NCBI GenBank assembly: GCA_025642075.2 | Contig: JAODUO010000186.1 | Span: 1-64,000, forward strand | Length of the DNA stretch: 64,000 bases | Source of the DNA: Ridgeia piscesae | Lineage: Eukaryota; Annelida; Polychaeta; Sabellida; Siboglinidae | Reading direction: 5' to 3' | Shown: positions 9,947-22,027 of the stretch, piece after piece | How positions within the stretch are numbered: position 1 is the stretch's first letter | How the letters are laid out: every line of letters begins with the position of its first letter | Notes under the pieces: model-generated | The model's input: the letters and a program-made list of their open reading frames with translations, nothing else | What the model was told of the DNA's origin: nothing | Databases searched by the model: none | Program-made: the position numbers and the translations under genes

Positions 9947-12900
9947 CTAGTCCGTTGTAATGACCTTCCTCAACAGTGAGTTGACCAGGTCCAACGATTC
10001 CTCTCCGACGAGCACGATGTCAAATGCGTCCATGTACATCGGCAGGGATGACTCGATCTGAAAGCACAGTTCGTTGTCATGAGACCTTCCAGCAAACGTT
10101 AGTGTAGCTGTACAAATGTCTGACCTGTTGAAATTTATCGTCCTAAATGTCAACGGATTAACCAGCACACCGGGTACAGCAATTAGTTAACGTGAGGAAT
10201 TATTCAGTATGTGATTTGTAACAGGAAGTATGTTGTGGCAAACGTCAGAAAATGAACATCGCTGGATATTGCAGTCAACTTGGCCAGCTTCGGTGATATT
10301 GCCAATAAAACTTTTTTTGAAGTAGGATGTACTGTTTACCATTTGAGCATATTTTTTAAATTGCGAACATTGTTACAGGTTTGCTGAAGCAATTAAACAA
10401 AGTATAATGGGCAGTGTACCGTCAACATATATATTATAGTCTACTTAATTAAGAACATTATAATTAATAAATAAAAACAGACTACACCGTCCCGTTAAAA
10501 TGTTGTCTCTTGTTGTTCGTATTAATATCATATAAACATATTGCTGATATCTTCAACTACACATACCTTGTCATTCAAGAAGCCAATCTTCAGGAGGTTT
10601 TTGTTGCTGACGGCACCATCTGCCATGCGCAGGTCACCCATTGAGTCACCTAGCAGGATGATGTTCTCTCGGTGGGCGAGATCGAGGAAATAGTCAGATC
10701 GGTGGATGGCACCTTCGTTCTTATTAAAGATGTGAATAATGTCCCCCTTGAAGCCAATCAGTGTACCCTGGAACAGAACAGACAATCAACAACTGTAAAC
10801 AAATGCAAATACGCTGGCTATGCCTTATGAAACAGTAGCCAAACACTAGAATAGCTGTATATAGGACCTTTGTGTGAGTGCTGACAAGACTATCAAGTAC
10901 CTATTTTCTTCCTCCTCACTTAGAATGTGATTATACTAAAAATAAAAAACTGGCATGATTTCATTGAAAAGTAAAAAACATTAAATATGCGACACCACTT
11001 CTCAGAGTTTATTCCACACAATGTGGTCGATCTGCATTGACTTACTTGTATTTCGCCAGTGAAATCACCAACACACATATTCATTCATAAAAATCACTGG
11101 TAAACTGCTGTAATTATTGTCGCAACAGTTGGCATGATTAAAAGCGACACAAAAGATTTATGATGTGCATTGAAAAAACTTTAAAAGAATTGATATAGTT
11201 TATTATTTTATGCATAACAAATATGTGGTTTATATTGCTGAAAAAGGGTTTATCTGCATTTGTTCTAAATAGTACAAATGGTAATGTATCTCTGTTGTCA
11301 GGTCAAAGTAACACTGGTCTGCCATCTGTGATGTTCCTGAAGTATTCAGTATGTCTGTGGCCAAGAGAGACATGACCACAAGACTTTACAGAGACACACA
11401 TGACCACAAGACTGTACAGAGACAGACACGACCACAAGACTGTACAGAGACAGACACGACCACAAGACTGTACAGAGACAGACACGACCACAAGACTGTA
11501 CAGAGACAGACACGACCACAAGACTGTACAGAGACAGACACGACCACAAGACTGTACAGAGACAGACATGACCACAATACTGTACAGAGACAGACATGAC
11601 CACAAGGCTGTACAGAGACAGACACGACCACAAGACTGTACAGAGACAGACACGACCACAAGACTGTACAGAGACAGACATGACCACAATACTGTACAGA
11701 GACAGACACGACCACAATGCTGTACAGAGACAGACACGACCACAAGGCTGTACAGAGACAGACACGACCACAAGACTGTACAGAGACAGACACGACCACA
11801 AGACTGTACAGAGACAGACATGACCACAAGGCTGTACAGAGACAGACATGACCACAAGGCTGTACAGAGACAGACATGACCACAAGGCTGTACAGAGACA
11901 GACATGACCACAAGGCTGTACAGAGACAGACATGACCACAAGACTGTACAGAGACACGCATGACCACAAGACTACAGAGACACGCATGACCACAATACTG
12001 TACAGAGACAGACATGACCACAATACTGTACAGAGACAGACATGACCAAAAGACTGTACAGAGACAGACATGACCACAAGACTGTACAGAGACAGACATG
12101 ACCACAATACTGTACAGAGACAGACATGACCATAAGACTGTACAGAGACAGACATGACCACAATACTGTACAGAGACAGACATGACCACAAGACTGTACA
12201 GAGACAGACATGACCACAAGACTGCAGAGACAGACATGGCGCATGTACCTCGTTGTCGAAGTCCATGTAGTTGGACACGATCTTGATGTTGCTGTACATG
12301 TGTGACTGTTGTCTCATCACCCTCTCAATGATGTCTCCAATCCCAGCAGAGAAGATAAGCACGGGCACCTTGTGATCATGGAGCTCCCGTAACAACATGT
12401 CACAGCCGTCCCTGTCAACAGACGTCACATGTCACAATATAGCACGGTGATGTGTAGTTCCAGCAACAACATGTCACAGCCGTCCCTGTCAACAGACATC
12501 ACATGTCACAATATAACACGGTAATGTATAGTTCCAGCAACTACATGTCACAGCCGTCCCTGTCAACAGACGTCACATGTCACAAGATAACACGGTAGTG
12601 TGTAGTTCCAGCAACATGTTACAGCTGTCCCAGTCAACAGACGTCACATGTCACAAGATAACACACTTGTCTTGTAACCGTTAATAAATGTCATAAGATA
12701 ATACTGTGGTTGTGTCCATGATAATAAATGACCAGTGTATTGGAGTACCGGTAGGTCACAAATAACAATACATGTATAGAAAGAACCGACCTGAGAAGGA
12801 TTGAGGAGTCGGACACGACGTGCTCCAGATCCTTCTGTGTGAATGGAATCTGCACCAGCAGGTCGTGGGCCTTTGTCCACCTGTCAACAACAACACAGTC

Positions 12901-15900
12901 CTTGGTCAACACTGCTAACAAATGCAACAGAAGCAGTTGTTGTACACCAAGGAGCAACAACACAGTCCTTTGACAACACTGCTAACACATGCAACAGAAG
13001 CAGTTGTTGTACACCATGGAACAACAACACAGTCCTTGGTCAACACTGCTAACAAATGCAACAGAAGCAGTTGTTGTACACCAAGGAACAACAACACAGT
13101 CCTTGGTCAACACTGCTAACAACTGCAACAGAAGCAGTTGTTGTACACCAAGGAACAACAACACAGTCCTTGGTCAACACTGCTAACAATTGCAACAGAA
13201 GCAGTTGTTGTACACCAAGAAACGACAACACAGTCCTTTGACAACACTGCTAACAAATGCAACAGAAGCAGTTGTTGTACACCAGGAAACAACAACACAG
13301 TCCTTGGTCAACACTGCTAACAAATGCAACAGAAGCAGTTGTTGTACACCAAGGAACAACAACACAGTCCTTGGTCAACACTGCTAACAACTGCAACAGA
13401 AGCAGTTGTTGTACACCAAGGAACAACAACACAGTCCTTTGACAACACTGCTAACAACTGCAACAGAAGCAGTTGTTGTACACCAAGGAACAACAGCACA
13501 GTCCTTGGTCAACACTGCTAACAAATGCAACAGAAGCAGTTGTTGTACACCAAGGAACAACAGCACAGTCCTTTGACAACACTGCTAACAACTGCAACAG
13601 AAGCAGTTGTTGTACACCAAGGAACAACAGCACAGTCCTTGGTCAACACTGCTAACAAATGCAACAGAAGCAGTTGTTGTACACCAAGGAACAACAGCAC
13701 AGTCCTTTGACAACACTGCTAACAACTGCAACAGAAGCAGTTGTTGTACACCAAGGAACAACAGCACAGTCCTTGGTCAACACTGCTAACAACTGCAACA
13801 GAAGCAGTTGTTGTACACCAAGGAACAACAGAACAGTCCTTGGTCAACACTGCTAACAACTGCAACAGAAGCAGTTGTTGTACACCAAGGAACAACAGCA
13901 CAGTCCTTGGTCAACACTGCTAACAACTGCAACAGAAGCAGTTGTTGTACACCAAGGAACAACAACACAGTCCTTGGTCAACACTGCTAACAAATGCAAC
14001 AGAAGCAGTTGTTGTACACCAAGAAACGACAACACAGTCCTTTGACAACACTGCTAACAAATGCAACAGAAGCAATTGTTGTACACCATGGAACAGCAAC
14101 ACAGTCCTTGGTCAACACTGCTAACAAATGCAACAGAAGCAGTTGTTGTACACCAAGGAACAACAACAACACAGTCCTTGGTCAACACTGCTAACAATTG
14201 CAACAGAAGCAGTTGTTGTACACCAAGGAACAACAACACAGTCCTTGGTCAACACTGCTAACAACTGCAACAGAAGCAATTGTTGTACACCATGGAACAG
14301 CAACACAGTCCTTGGTCAACATTGTTAACAATTGCAACAGAAGCAGTTGTTGTACATCAAGGAACAACAACAACACAGTCATTGGTCAACACTGGTAACA
14401 ATTGCAACAGTAGCAATTGTTGTACACCAAGGAACAACAACAACACAGTCATTGGTCAACACTGCTAACAACTGCAACAGAAGCAGTTGTTGTACACCAA
14501 GGAACAACAGCACAGTCCTTTGACAACACTGCTAACAACTGCAACAGAAGCAGTTGTTGTACACCAAGGAACAACAACAACACAGTCCTTGGTCAACACT
14601 GCTAACAATTGCAACAGAAGCAGTTGTTGTACACCAAGGAACAACAACACAGTCCTTGGTCAACACTGCTAACAACTGCAACAGAAGCAGTTGTTTTACA
14701 CCAAGGAACAACAACAACACAGTCCTTGGTTAACACTGCTAACAATTGCAACAGAAGCAGTTGTTGTACACCAAGGAACAACAACACAGTCCTTGGTCAA
14801 CACTGCTAACAACTGCAACAGAAGCAGTTGTTGTACACCAAGGAACAACAACAACACAGTCCTTGGTCAACACTGCTAACAATTGCAACAGAATCGCATC
14901 TGGAACATGATCCCACCACACATTACTGCAATAGAAAATCCCATAGCTTTTCAAGCAGCAATAATGAACCTCCCCTTCCCAACACCCAATCACCTAAATT
15001 GCCTGTAAAACAAACAAACAAGTTATAACAAACAAACAAACAAACAAACAAACAAACATACAACCAAACGCATGCGCACAAGAAGCACTACAAACTCCTG
15101 CGTTAGCCCAAGTTTGGGCTGTTTGGAGTAAACAACCTGAGACCTGAGAAGCAGTTGTTGTACACCAAGGAACAACAACACAGTCCTTGGTCAACAACAC
15201 TGCTAACAATTGCAATAGAAGTATGACTTGACAGTGACGTAATAACGTTCTTCACATGTGCTGTTTAATTTGTTTCAGTTCTTCTTTGAGATATTCTAGT
15301 ATCCAACTGCTATAACTATAAGGCATATCTACAACGTGTGTTAACAAATGCTGGATATAATGAATAAATGCTGCGTAACCAGGTACCGGGACGCTGGTGG
15401 TTGACGCACGCAGCCAAGTTGCAAAAGCTGCGCCACCTGGCTGATTAGTTCTGTAGGTTCCCCGTTAACGTGGCGATTCCATTGCCTGTTCCTAGAAGGT
15501 GTGTAATTAGCAGAAGCCATGCCCCACAAAAATAATAACTAAGTACTAACTAATTCTTATTACAGTTTATTACAATTATGAGGTGAACGATTTAGACTGT
15601 ATTGTTTGCCAATGGCCAGTATTAGGTTGAAGCTCCACACTTACCATTCTACCATAAATGGGTATTTCTGCTCCAAAGTCAAACTTGAGTCAACTTCTAT
15701 CGCATAGTAGTGGTCCCTCAGTTGAATCGCCTGTAAAGTAAAACAGTTATAGTATGTAAAAATGATTGCCTTAAATGTTGGCATCACCAATGTCATTTTA
15801 TAACAAGCCCCAATTTGCCAACCATATTTGTTTCCCAAAGACCTTCCAGAGGTTAACATTTGGCTTCCAGCTTATATACAGTATGTTTATCGGCCCCACT

Positions 15901-18900
15901 GACTATGAAGTTCTACTTTTTATATATGAAACTATAGTCAGCATTGCATGTCATTATGGTAGGCACCCATAAAATAAATCTCAAAGTCACAATTTGGGAC
16001 GTATGAGAAACACTTAAGACAACAAGTATGTTGGCCCTCCGCTGGCAGTAGCCACACTCAGGGCCAACATGTATAGAAAGGTTTGCATAAATAAATATAT
16101 AGACTAATCAGTTAATAGAACCCTGCCAAGTGCTGGAAACAACTAGAAGAAGAAGAAGAAGAAGAAATAAAGATATATGTTAGCGCATTGTCAGGGTTTA
16201 TTAATTTTTTTACAATTTAATCAAGTTTTTTTAAATCTGATTAAAACTACATCCACTTTGTCAAACATAAAAAAGGAGATTCACAAGGACATAACTAAAA
16301 CAAATACATGTTAATACGAATATTTACACCAAACAACAAATAATATTATTATAATGTGTCTTCATGTCAGACTATGATTAGGTAAATTTAATTTTTTTGT
16401 TTTTTTTGAGACAACCAGAGATCTAATCAGCAGTGCTATGACATGACTAGACAAATAACACACTAGTTACAATATGCATCTTAATCTTTCCAAACTGCAA
16501 GTATAAGATACAATAATATAAGGTCAGCTTTATTGCCATGTGTTTTCATTGCAGTTACAATAAAACATTGTAATGTTCGGTCGTCGTACAAGTATGTTCA
16601 CACAACAATACACTCACATGCACCAAACGATTTTGATAAAATATACTACTACTATACAATGGAACCTGCCTATTGAGGTCACCCTAGTGACAGGGCCAAA
16701 CTGCTAAAGAAACCTGAACAGCAACGTGGCCATAATTGATCTTAATTTCGAGGTGTCAGTTTTACTGAGGTAACCAAGTCCAGACCCGATTGTATTTACA
16801 AAGTTGTATGCAAGGCACGATTGTATAAAATAACACAAAGTTGTATGCAAGGCACGATTGTATATAATAACACAAAGTTGTATGCAAGGTCCGATTGTAT
16901 ATAATAATACAAAGTTGTATGCAAGGTCCGATTATATGTAATAATACTAAGTTGTATGCAAGGCCAAATTGTATATAATAATACAAAACTGTATACAAGG
17001 CCCGATTGTATATATTAATACAAAGTTGTATGCAAGGCCCAATTGTATATAATACAAAGTTGTATGCAAGGCCCGATTGTATATAATAATACAAAGATGT
17101 ACTGGGCTACAGACAACAGTAACTACTTTCTAAAAACATGACTGTCAAACAGACTCTACTCCTAACAGAATTACACACAAAAGTGCAACATAATACACCT
17201 ATTAATTGTGTGTGCCCACATGTGTGTGCATGTTAGTTGGCTTGTGCACAGGTGACAGGCTTGTTTCACGTGTTTGTTAATAGAATACAATAAATATAAT
17301 TAATAATATGGCCATGTTTTATTAATTTTCCGTTATACATGTTAACAAATTGGATAAGTTTAACAGAAATGTCATTACTACTTGCTTGTAAACGTTTATG
17401 TCAAATAAAATTTACAAGTTAAAAACACCTTTGGATGATGCCATCTCAGGTTACCAACACCTTAATTATTTCATAAATATTTTATGTTTTGCATAATAGG
17501 AATTCTCCGACGTTAGGCCTAATCTAATTAGTTATATTATAATTGTGACATTGAGTAGATTCAATGCTTCGAATGCACATTGTGTATTTCTGCACATACA
17601 GCTGTATGTACATCTCAGGCCTGGTTTCAACATCTGAGAATTTAGACATGCATATCTACTAGAACAAGTTTAGACTGGCCAAATTTGACCCTGCATACAG
17701 ACCTGTCTTCTCGTGGTAAATGTAATATGAATAAATATGGTACTATGATCGATTATTACCCTGCATAATATCTAGTGTCTTATAGAATAATAATCTTTGC
17801 ATGACAGTTTTCATATTTTTGTGGGACCACCAATTTTTTTGCCATTTTGGAATTTGTTTAATAGATTCCATAAGCCAATGTGTTGGTTAAAATTAATACA
17901 GTGCACCCTTAAAATAGTGTAAAAAATTACTAATAACTAACTACTTCGTGCATATCACCTGTTCCTTGTATCTGCTGGGTAGCCGTGGACACTCGTCCAT
18001 AGCATCTGAAAAGAGAACAAGACAATTTAGACAAGGCACATGTTGATATAATTTGTACTCGTGATATTATGTATCATATTATTTGAAAACATGTTTGTAA
18101 TTTCCAGCTGAAGATTTACATAATAATTAAAAGAATATATACTCTGTATCATTTATATTGTACATTGACGTTATTTCATGGCATTTGTTCACATCACTTT
18201 ATGGCAAGTGGTTCAAACTGTCCCATGTCAAGGACATGTTTACATCACTTCATGGAAACATTCATCTCATAAGTTAAAATGTTTGTGTTTGTCATCAATT
18301 CAAAGTGTTATTCACATAAGTTTAGCATGTACGCTCACATCATCACTTGCAAGGCATGCATCCTAGCCAACTCCAAATTATGTCAAAACAGATCTTTCCA
18401 AGTTGAATTCCAACAACATTGTAATTAAATCAGAGCCTATTTTATAACGATATCATGCCCAGGCTGCAACATGCTGACGTGTCTACTGCTGCTAGTTACA
18501 ATTTCAACATTTCAAAAACAATAAAAACATACCCAGCCTGGCAGGTATTTAAAACAAAATGTATGTTGGAATTTGTCATCTGCTGTTAATTGCTACTTAT
18601 AAGACATTCACACGGATAAATTCATACCAACCGAACATGCAGATTACCACAGGTTTGTATGTATTAATGTATAGTTATTCGTGAAATTGTCCATCTAGTT
18701 GGAAGAATAAAATGTCGATGTGAGTAAAAAATTATTTGTTGAGAAATCAGAAATCTTGTTTGTACAATGCATTAGTTCTGCACATTGACAAAAACAATAT
18801 ATTTTCACTGGAGAGAATTGTCTAGGTCACACAATTTATGGAAATGAGTTTGAAAACAGAGTCATTGTAATATTAGCACTAGCACAGACAAACAGTAACA

Positions 18901-20767
18901 CTTTGCAACCAAACAGACCACCTGGACAACTGTGATGTGTCTGAATTAGTATATACTCTTCTGTATAGATATAACAGTGTAAATGCAAATTGTCATATGA
19001 TTCAAACTTATTCATTAAAATGATATGCCTGATGTAATAAATTATTCTTGTCGTTTGCAAGTCTTTCTTGTTTAGGAACATTAGAAGTACCGGGTACTTT
19101 GTTTGAAAGAAAATCCTTCTCTTCTTAAAAAATAAAATATCAAAGATGATCATTAAACACTATAATTAAATGGCATAAAAGTAAACGGTTTTGTGTTATG
19201 CACCTAAGAGTTAACACAAACTAACCATTTGCACCTACAAACAAATTTTTCACATCAGTGGTTTACTCAGGAAGTGGTCTTAAAGTGGAAAAATCTAGCA
19301 AACCCACCAACACCGTGAACGGGATTATTTTGGTCCATGCAACCAATCAAAACCCAGCTTCTATCTGCACTTTGGAAAAATAATATATCACTGAGTCTTT
19401 TGCTGGTTCAGCTATCGTAACAAAGGAGAGCTAAGTGGTTCATTAAAAGTGTCTTACGTTGGATTAAATTAAACTATTTGGCGCGTGGGAATTCAGTAAG
19501 TAAAGTTTATAAATGTTTGTGCGCACAAACGCGCCGTCTAATGGTATTTTATGAAAAGGTAACATATATAGCGATTTAAAGGTAACCTCGGCACTGCCCT
19601 TAAAGAAGTTGCCATCGAGATCTGTGCGTTTGTTTTGTGAATTTTCTTCGTTAAAGGAATGCAAGTGAATTTCTTTGTAATATAGTGTATGAATATGTAT
19701 GTAAGATATGCTTAGAGGAATGTTTTGAATTTTCTTTGTTAGAGGAATGCAAATTAATTTCTTTGTAATATAGTGTATGAATATGTATGTAAGATATGTG
19801 AGAAGTTTGACGGCTGTTGATGGTCATTTTCATGGTTAGGTCAGAAAGTATGCCGACCAAGCAGACTCTGCTACATCATTCTGTTTCTAATATGGCATAG
19901 TCCACACACTTTCAATGGCTATATATTCTAAATTTTCTTTCTAGTAAACCATTGACATTAAAAATATGATTGTTGTTGGAAGTTGTTACTTTGTATTAAC
20001 TCTGTTAGGCACATATCACCAAAGCATTGACTTTTGTTTCCCTTACTAACAATAAATCAGATTGCCTATTCTGAAGGTGTGTTCACTAACCAGTTGTCCA
20101 GTTTGGTTGAGAAGAACATCCTCACACAAAATTAGAAACTTGTGTTAGATTCAACACAACACAAAGAGGGATGCCAAGACACTTACTGTGACAGGTACTA
20201 CACAGATTACCATCAGAATTGCGAAAACGAGTAAGCGTCCTATCAAAATCGGCTATTACCTGAAATAAAAAACAAAACAAAACCAGTGCAAATCAGTTGG
20301 TACATCGTGTGACTGTTTTTAACTTTACTCATTTCTGCAGGAAACATTAAAATTAACTAACAATCATACTGAATATGCTAACTAAGTTTAATGAGAAATG
20401 GAACAAATGCAAAACATATAATTTGTGTTTAATGAGAAACATGTATATCTAAATAATAATTACACTTTTTGTACACAGCTATAAAAAGAATACAATCATG
20501 AAGTAGGTTAATTTATTGCAAAATTAATATTAGCCAATGATTACAACTGAATAAAACCCATTCACCAACTGTTGTCAAGTTTTGGTGGGCAGCAGTTACT
20601 TACTGGTATGTAAAAAATAATCTTACCTTTAAAATAAAGATTTAATTGTAAGATTAATTTGAACTTACCTGCAGTTTGCCTGGGCCACCTTGTATCAGGT
20701 TTTGCATAAGCTCATCCACTTTAGTCCGATCCCGGATGTAAACGTTGGGTCTTTCTAGTTCAGGCAG
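9947..20767 (-). CDS. NT5C3: Cytosolic 5'-nucleotidase III (pyrimidine 5'-nucleotidase)
   Basis: HAD-superfamily enzyme that dephosphorylates pyrimidine (and m7G) nucleoside monophosphates in the cytosol. Eight exons on the minus strand, all phases compatible: 20669-20767, 20187-20259, 17959-18005, 15645-15730, 12791-12880, 12249-12411, 10567-10767, 9947-10057 (stop TAG). With one initiator codon they encode 290 residues, close to the short human isoforms. Numbering from that Met: motif I DFDRTL (Asp38, Asp40), motif II SAG (154-156) in LIFSAGIGD, motif III Lys203 in FNKNEG, motif IV GDSMGDLRMAD (227-237). Other conserved blocks are TCHN, EVDSSLTLEQKYPFMVEW, KAHDLL, SNYMDFD and YMDAFDIVLV near the end. 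The exon at 20669 begins with LPELERP, equivalent to MPEFQ of mammalian proteins, so the start lies just upstream (see 24699). All catalytic motifs are intact. Four large tandem arrays lie in the introns. Confidence 0.93.
10423..10497. other. ~75-bp segment present only in the gene copy
   Basis: Comparing 10187-10604 with its duplicate at 3116-3478 shows this AT-rich block only here. It is either an insertion in the last NT5C3 intron after the duplication or a deletion from the duplicate. Confidence 0.6.
11370..12238. repeat. 28-bp minisatellite in NT5C3 intron
   Basis: About 31 copies of the unit GACAGACACGACCACAAGAC + TGTACAGA, varying mainly at C/T in GACA(C/T)GACC and in AAGACTG/AATACTG/AAGGCTG. 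It starts about 10 bp inside the intron after the donor at 12248. Because 28 is not a multiple of three and the unit has no stop in any frame on either strand, it creates long spurious open frames, including one that reads straight out of the 12249-12411 exon to 11346. On the gene's sense strand each unit carries TGTCTCTGTACAG, which resembles a splice acceptor. Confidence 0.95.
12391..12650. repeat. 74-bp tandem repeat overlapping an NT5C3 exon start
   Basis: Three to four copies of a 74-bp unit. The first copy includes the first 21 nt of the coding exon 12249-12411 and its splice acceptor. The same exon-start sequence (GGACGGCTGTGACATGTTGT on the sense strand) with an intact TGACAG acceptor recurs with edges at 12485 and 12559. 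The most distal copy near 12633 has lost the AG. Confidence 0.85.
12885..14892. repeat. 67-bp minisatellite in NT5C3 intron
   Basis: About 30 copies of a 67-bp unit (70 bp where an extra AAC is present) containing GCAACAGAAGCAGTTGTTGT, ACACCAAGGAACAACAACAC and AGTCCTTGGTCAACACTGCT. Common variants are CCTTTGACAAC for CCTTGGTCAAC, AACAGCAC for AACAACAC, and AATTGC, AACTGC or AAATGC. The array starts at the acceptor of exon 12791-12880 and its last unit supplies that exon's polypyrimidine tract on the sense strand. The roughly 60-residue open frames tiling it on both strands are not genes. Confidence 0.95.
14893..15148. mobile_element. Insertion in the 67-bp array, with a SINE tail fragment
   Basis: Non-repeat sequence separating the main array from one outlying unit at 15149-15217. 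It contains (CAAA)n at about 15010-15058 and, at 15098-15130, CTGCGTTAGCCCAAGTTTGG + GCTGTTTGGAG, which matches the tail of the SINE at 29404-29434. Most likely SINE-related DNA inserted into the minisatellite. Confidence 0.6.
15149..15217. repeat. Outlying 67-bp repeat unit
   Basis: One further unit (GAAGCAGTTGTTGTACACCA and following) beyond the insertion, showing that the array once extended to here. Confidence 0.85.
16790..17100. repeat. 37-bp minisatellite in NT5C3 intron
   Basis: Eight to nine copies of a 37-bp unit containing CACGATTGTATATAATAACA and AAAGTTGTATGCAAGG. The minus-strand open frame across it (16762-17094) is a by-product. Confidence 0.92.
19631..19798. repeat. ~80-bp tandem duplication in NT5C3 intron
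   Basis: Two copies of a block containing AGGAATGCAA, TTAATTTC-like sequence and TTTGTAATATAGTGTATGAA, at about 19631-19711 and 19723-19798, with a few differences. Confidence 0.8.
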
Positions 20768-20829
20768 CTTCAACGTAAACAATAGTACATATATGTATAC
20801 TGTGTATACATTTTTACGGCTAAGATTAT

Positions 20830-21018
20830 CTATTCATCATTCAGGTGATGGGCTGAAATGAAATTATCAACAAGTTCACTGTACATATTGTCAGCATCCT
20901 TCTTACTTGCAAGACAATACATTGGTACCAGGTGTTCACGTGTATATTGTGCATGGCCTGGTGTATCACAAGATTCAAAATTTGGCATGACAGCCTCGGT
21001 CACACTAAGAGTCAGCAT
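20830..21018 (-). pseudogene. Possible transposon-derived ORF fragment
   Basis: A 62-residue minus-strand reading containing PGHAQYTREHLVPMYCLASK. A small-residue-H-x-x-YxRxxLxxxY arrangement is seen in large families of repetitive invertebrate proteins of transposon origin, but the resemblance is short and from memory. It lies just upstream of the first confirmed NT5C3 exon, among other transposon debris. Confidence 0.25.
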
Positions 21019-21084
21019 GCTGGGCTGAAGAATTTGATTTGTGTAGTCTCTCTTCTCAGCTGCTTGTGTGAATTGTTTCTTTTC

Positions 21085-21285
21085 TTTCAGCCTGCAATGC
21101 GCTTACTCAACTTCTTGTATCATTTGTGTCCTGCTCACTATATCCAACACAACACTAGATCCTCAATTAAACATGACAGTCAGTTCTTACAAATTAGACA
21201 CCCTGCAAACATATTTGGAAAGAGCTTCTTCCCAGCCACAATTAAAGAATGGAATTATCTACCCCCAAGCACTAAGTGAACTCAT
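21085..21285 (+). pseudogene. LINE 3'-end fragment (non-LTR ORF2 C terminus)
   Basis: The plus-strand reading contains LCPAHYIQHNTRS, then LQIRHPANIFGKSFFPATIK and EWNYLPPSTK before a stop. The ordered pattern TRS...FFPATIKEWNxLPPS is typical of the extreme C terminus of many non-LTR ORF2 proteins. The rest of the element is absent, so it is 5'-truncated. It lies in NT5C3 intron 1, antisense to the gene. Confidence 0.7.
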
Positions 21286-21334
21286 TGCAAAATAATTTAA
21301 TCCAACATTTTAGCAATTAAGTCAGACGACCAGG

Positions 21335-21570
21335 GTTTCATGCAGGATAAAATTATTGCCAGTCACACATGTTTTGGTGGACACATGGATGTTAACTGTT
21401 AAGCCAGTTTACAAACTATTAAATGTGTCTGATGACCTGAAATGGACTACAAACACACATGTGACACCATTTTCACTCACTTTCTAGGCACAACTAACAA
21501 TATCTATTTTTTAAGACCTTTGTTTGCTCTTTAAATTTCTCCACATAAAGCTATGCAGACGACCCACCAT
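21335..21570 (+). repeat. Interspersed repeat family R1, copy A
   Basis: Shares with 62850-63140 (+) and the minus strands of 55190-55500 and 57625-57925 the ordered blocks GCCAGTCACACAT, TTGGTGGACACATGG, CAGTTTACAAACT, GACCTGAAATGGACTACAAA, ATGTGACACCATTTTCACTC, and a CATAAAGCTATG-like end. This copy lacks the GGACGGGT palindrome segment. Confidence 0.8.
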
Positions 21571-22027
21571 GTGCACTGCATGATGTGTTGTTAGGACATT
21601 TTGCCAGTTAACAATACTGATACAGATGCTTGCTTTTCATAATATTTTCTTTATGATGGAGATATGAACAGGCTGTGATGTGGATGGGTGGCAGGTTCAC
21701 ATCTCACAGTAGTGACAGTACTGAAGATATATTACAATTCGGTCAATAAAAAAATAATGATGTAGTTGTATGTATTAATTTCGGTGTTGGTAAATAAACA
21801 TATTGATTTGATTGATGATTTAGCCATTCAATAAAATTCATGGAGATGATATCCACATAGAATTGTCTCTGCTTCTGGGCTGTTGTGTCAGTTCTTGCAT
21901 GTTTTCAAGTTGGATTTCTGTCAAAGTCCTGACAAAGACTTTAACTACAGTGAAAATACATATCTCAAAGGAAAAGCATGCTCATTGACCTATATACAGG
22001 TTCTTACAGGTTCTTTTCTGGCTAGTA

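Noticed and set aside
11303..12428. Large open frames over the 28-bp array
   Set aside because: By-product of a unit that lacks stops in all frames. Only the 12249-12411 part is coding; the rest is intron unless retained.
12843..15028. Dozens of ~60-residue open frames on both strands, or a CRISPR-like array
   Set aside because: Every 67 bp the same shadow frame recurs. Units are contiguous variants with no unique spacers, inside a eukaryotic intron.
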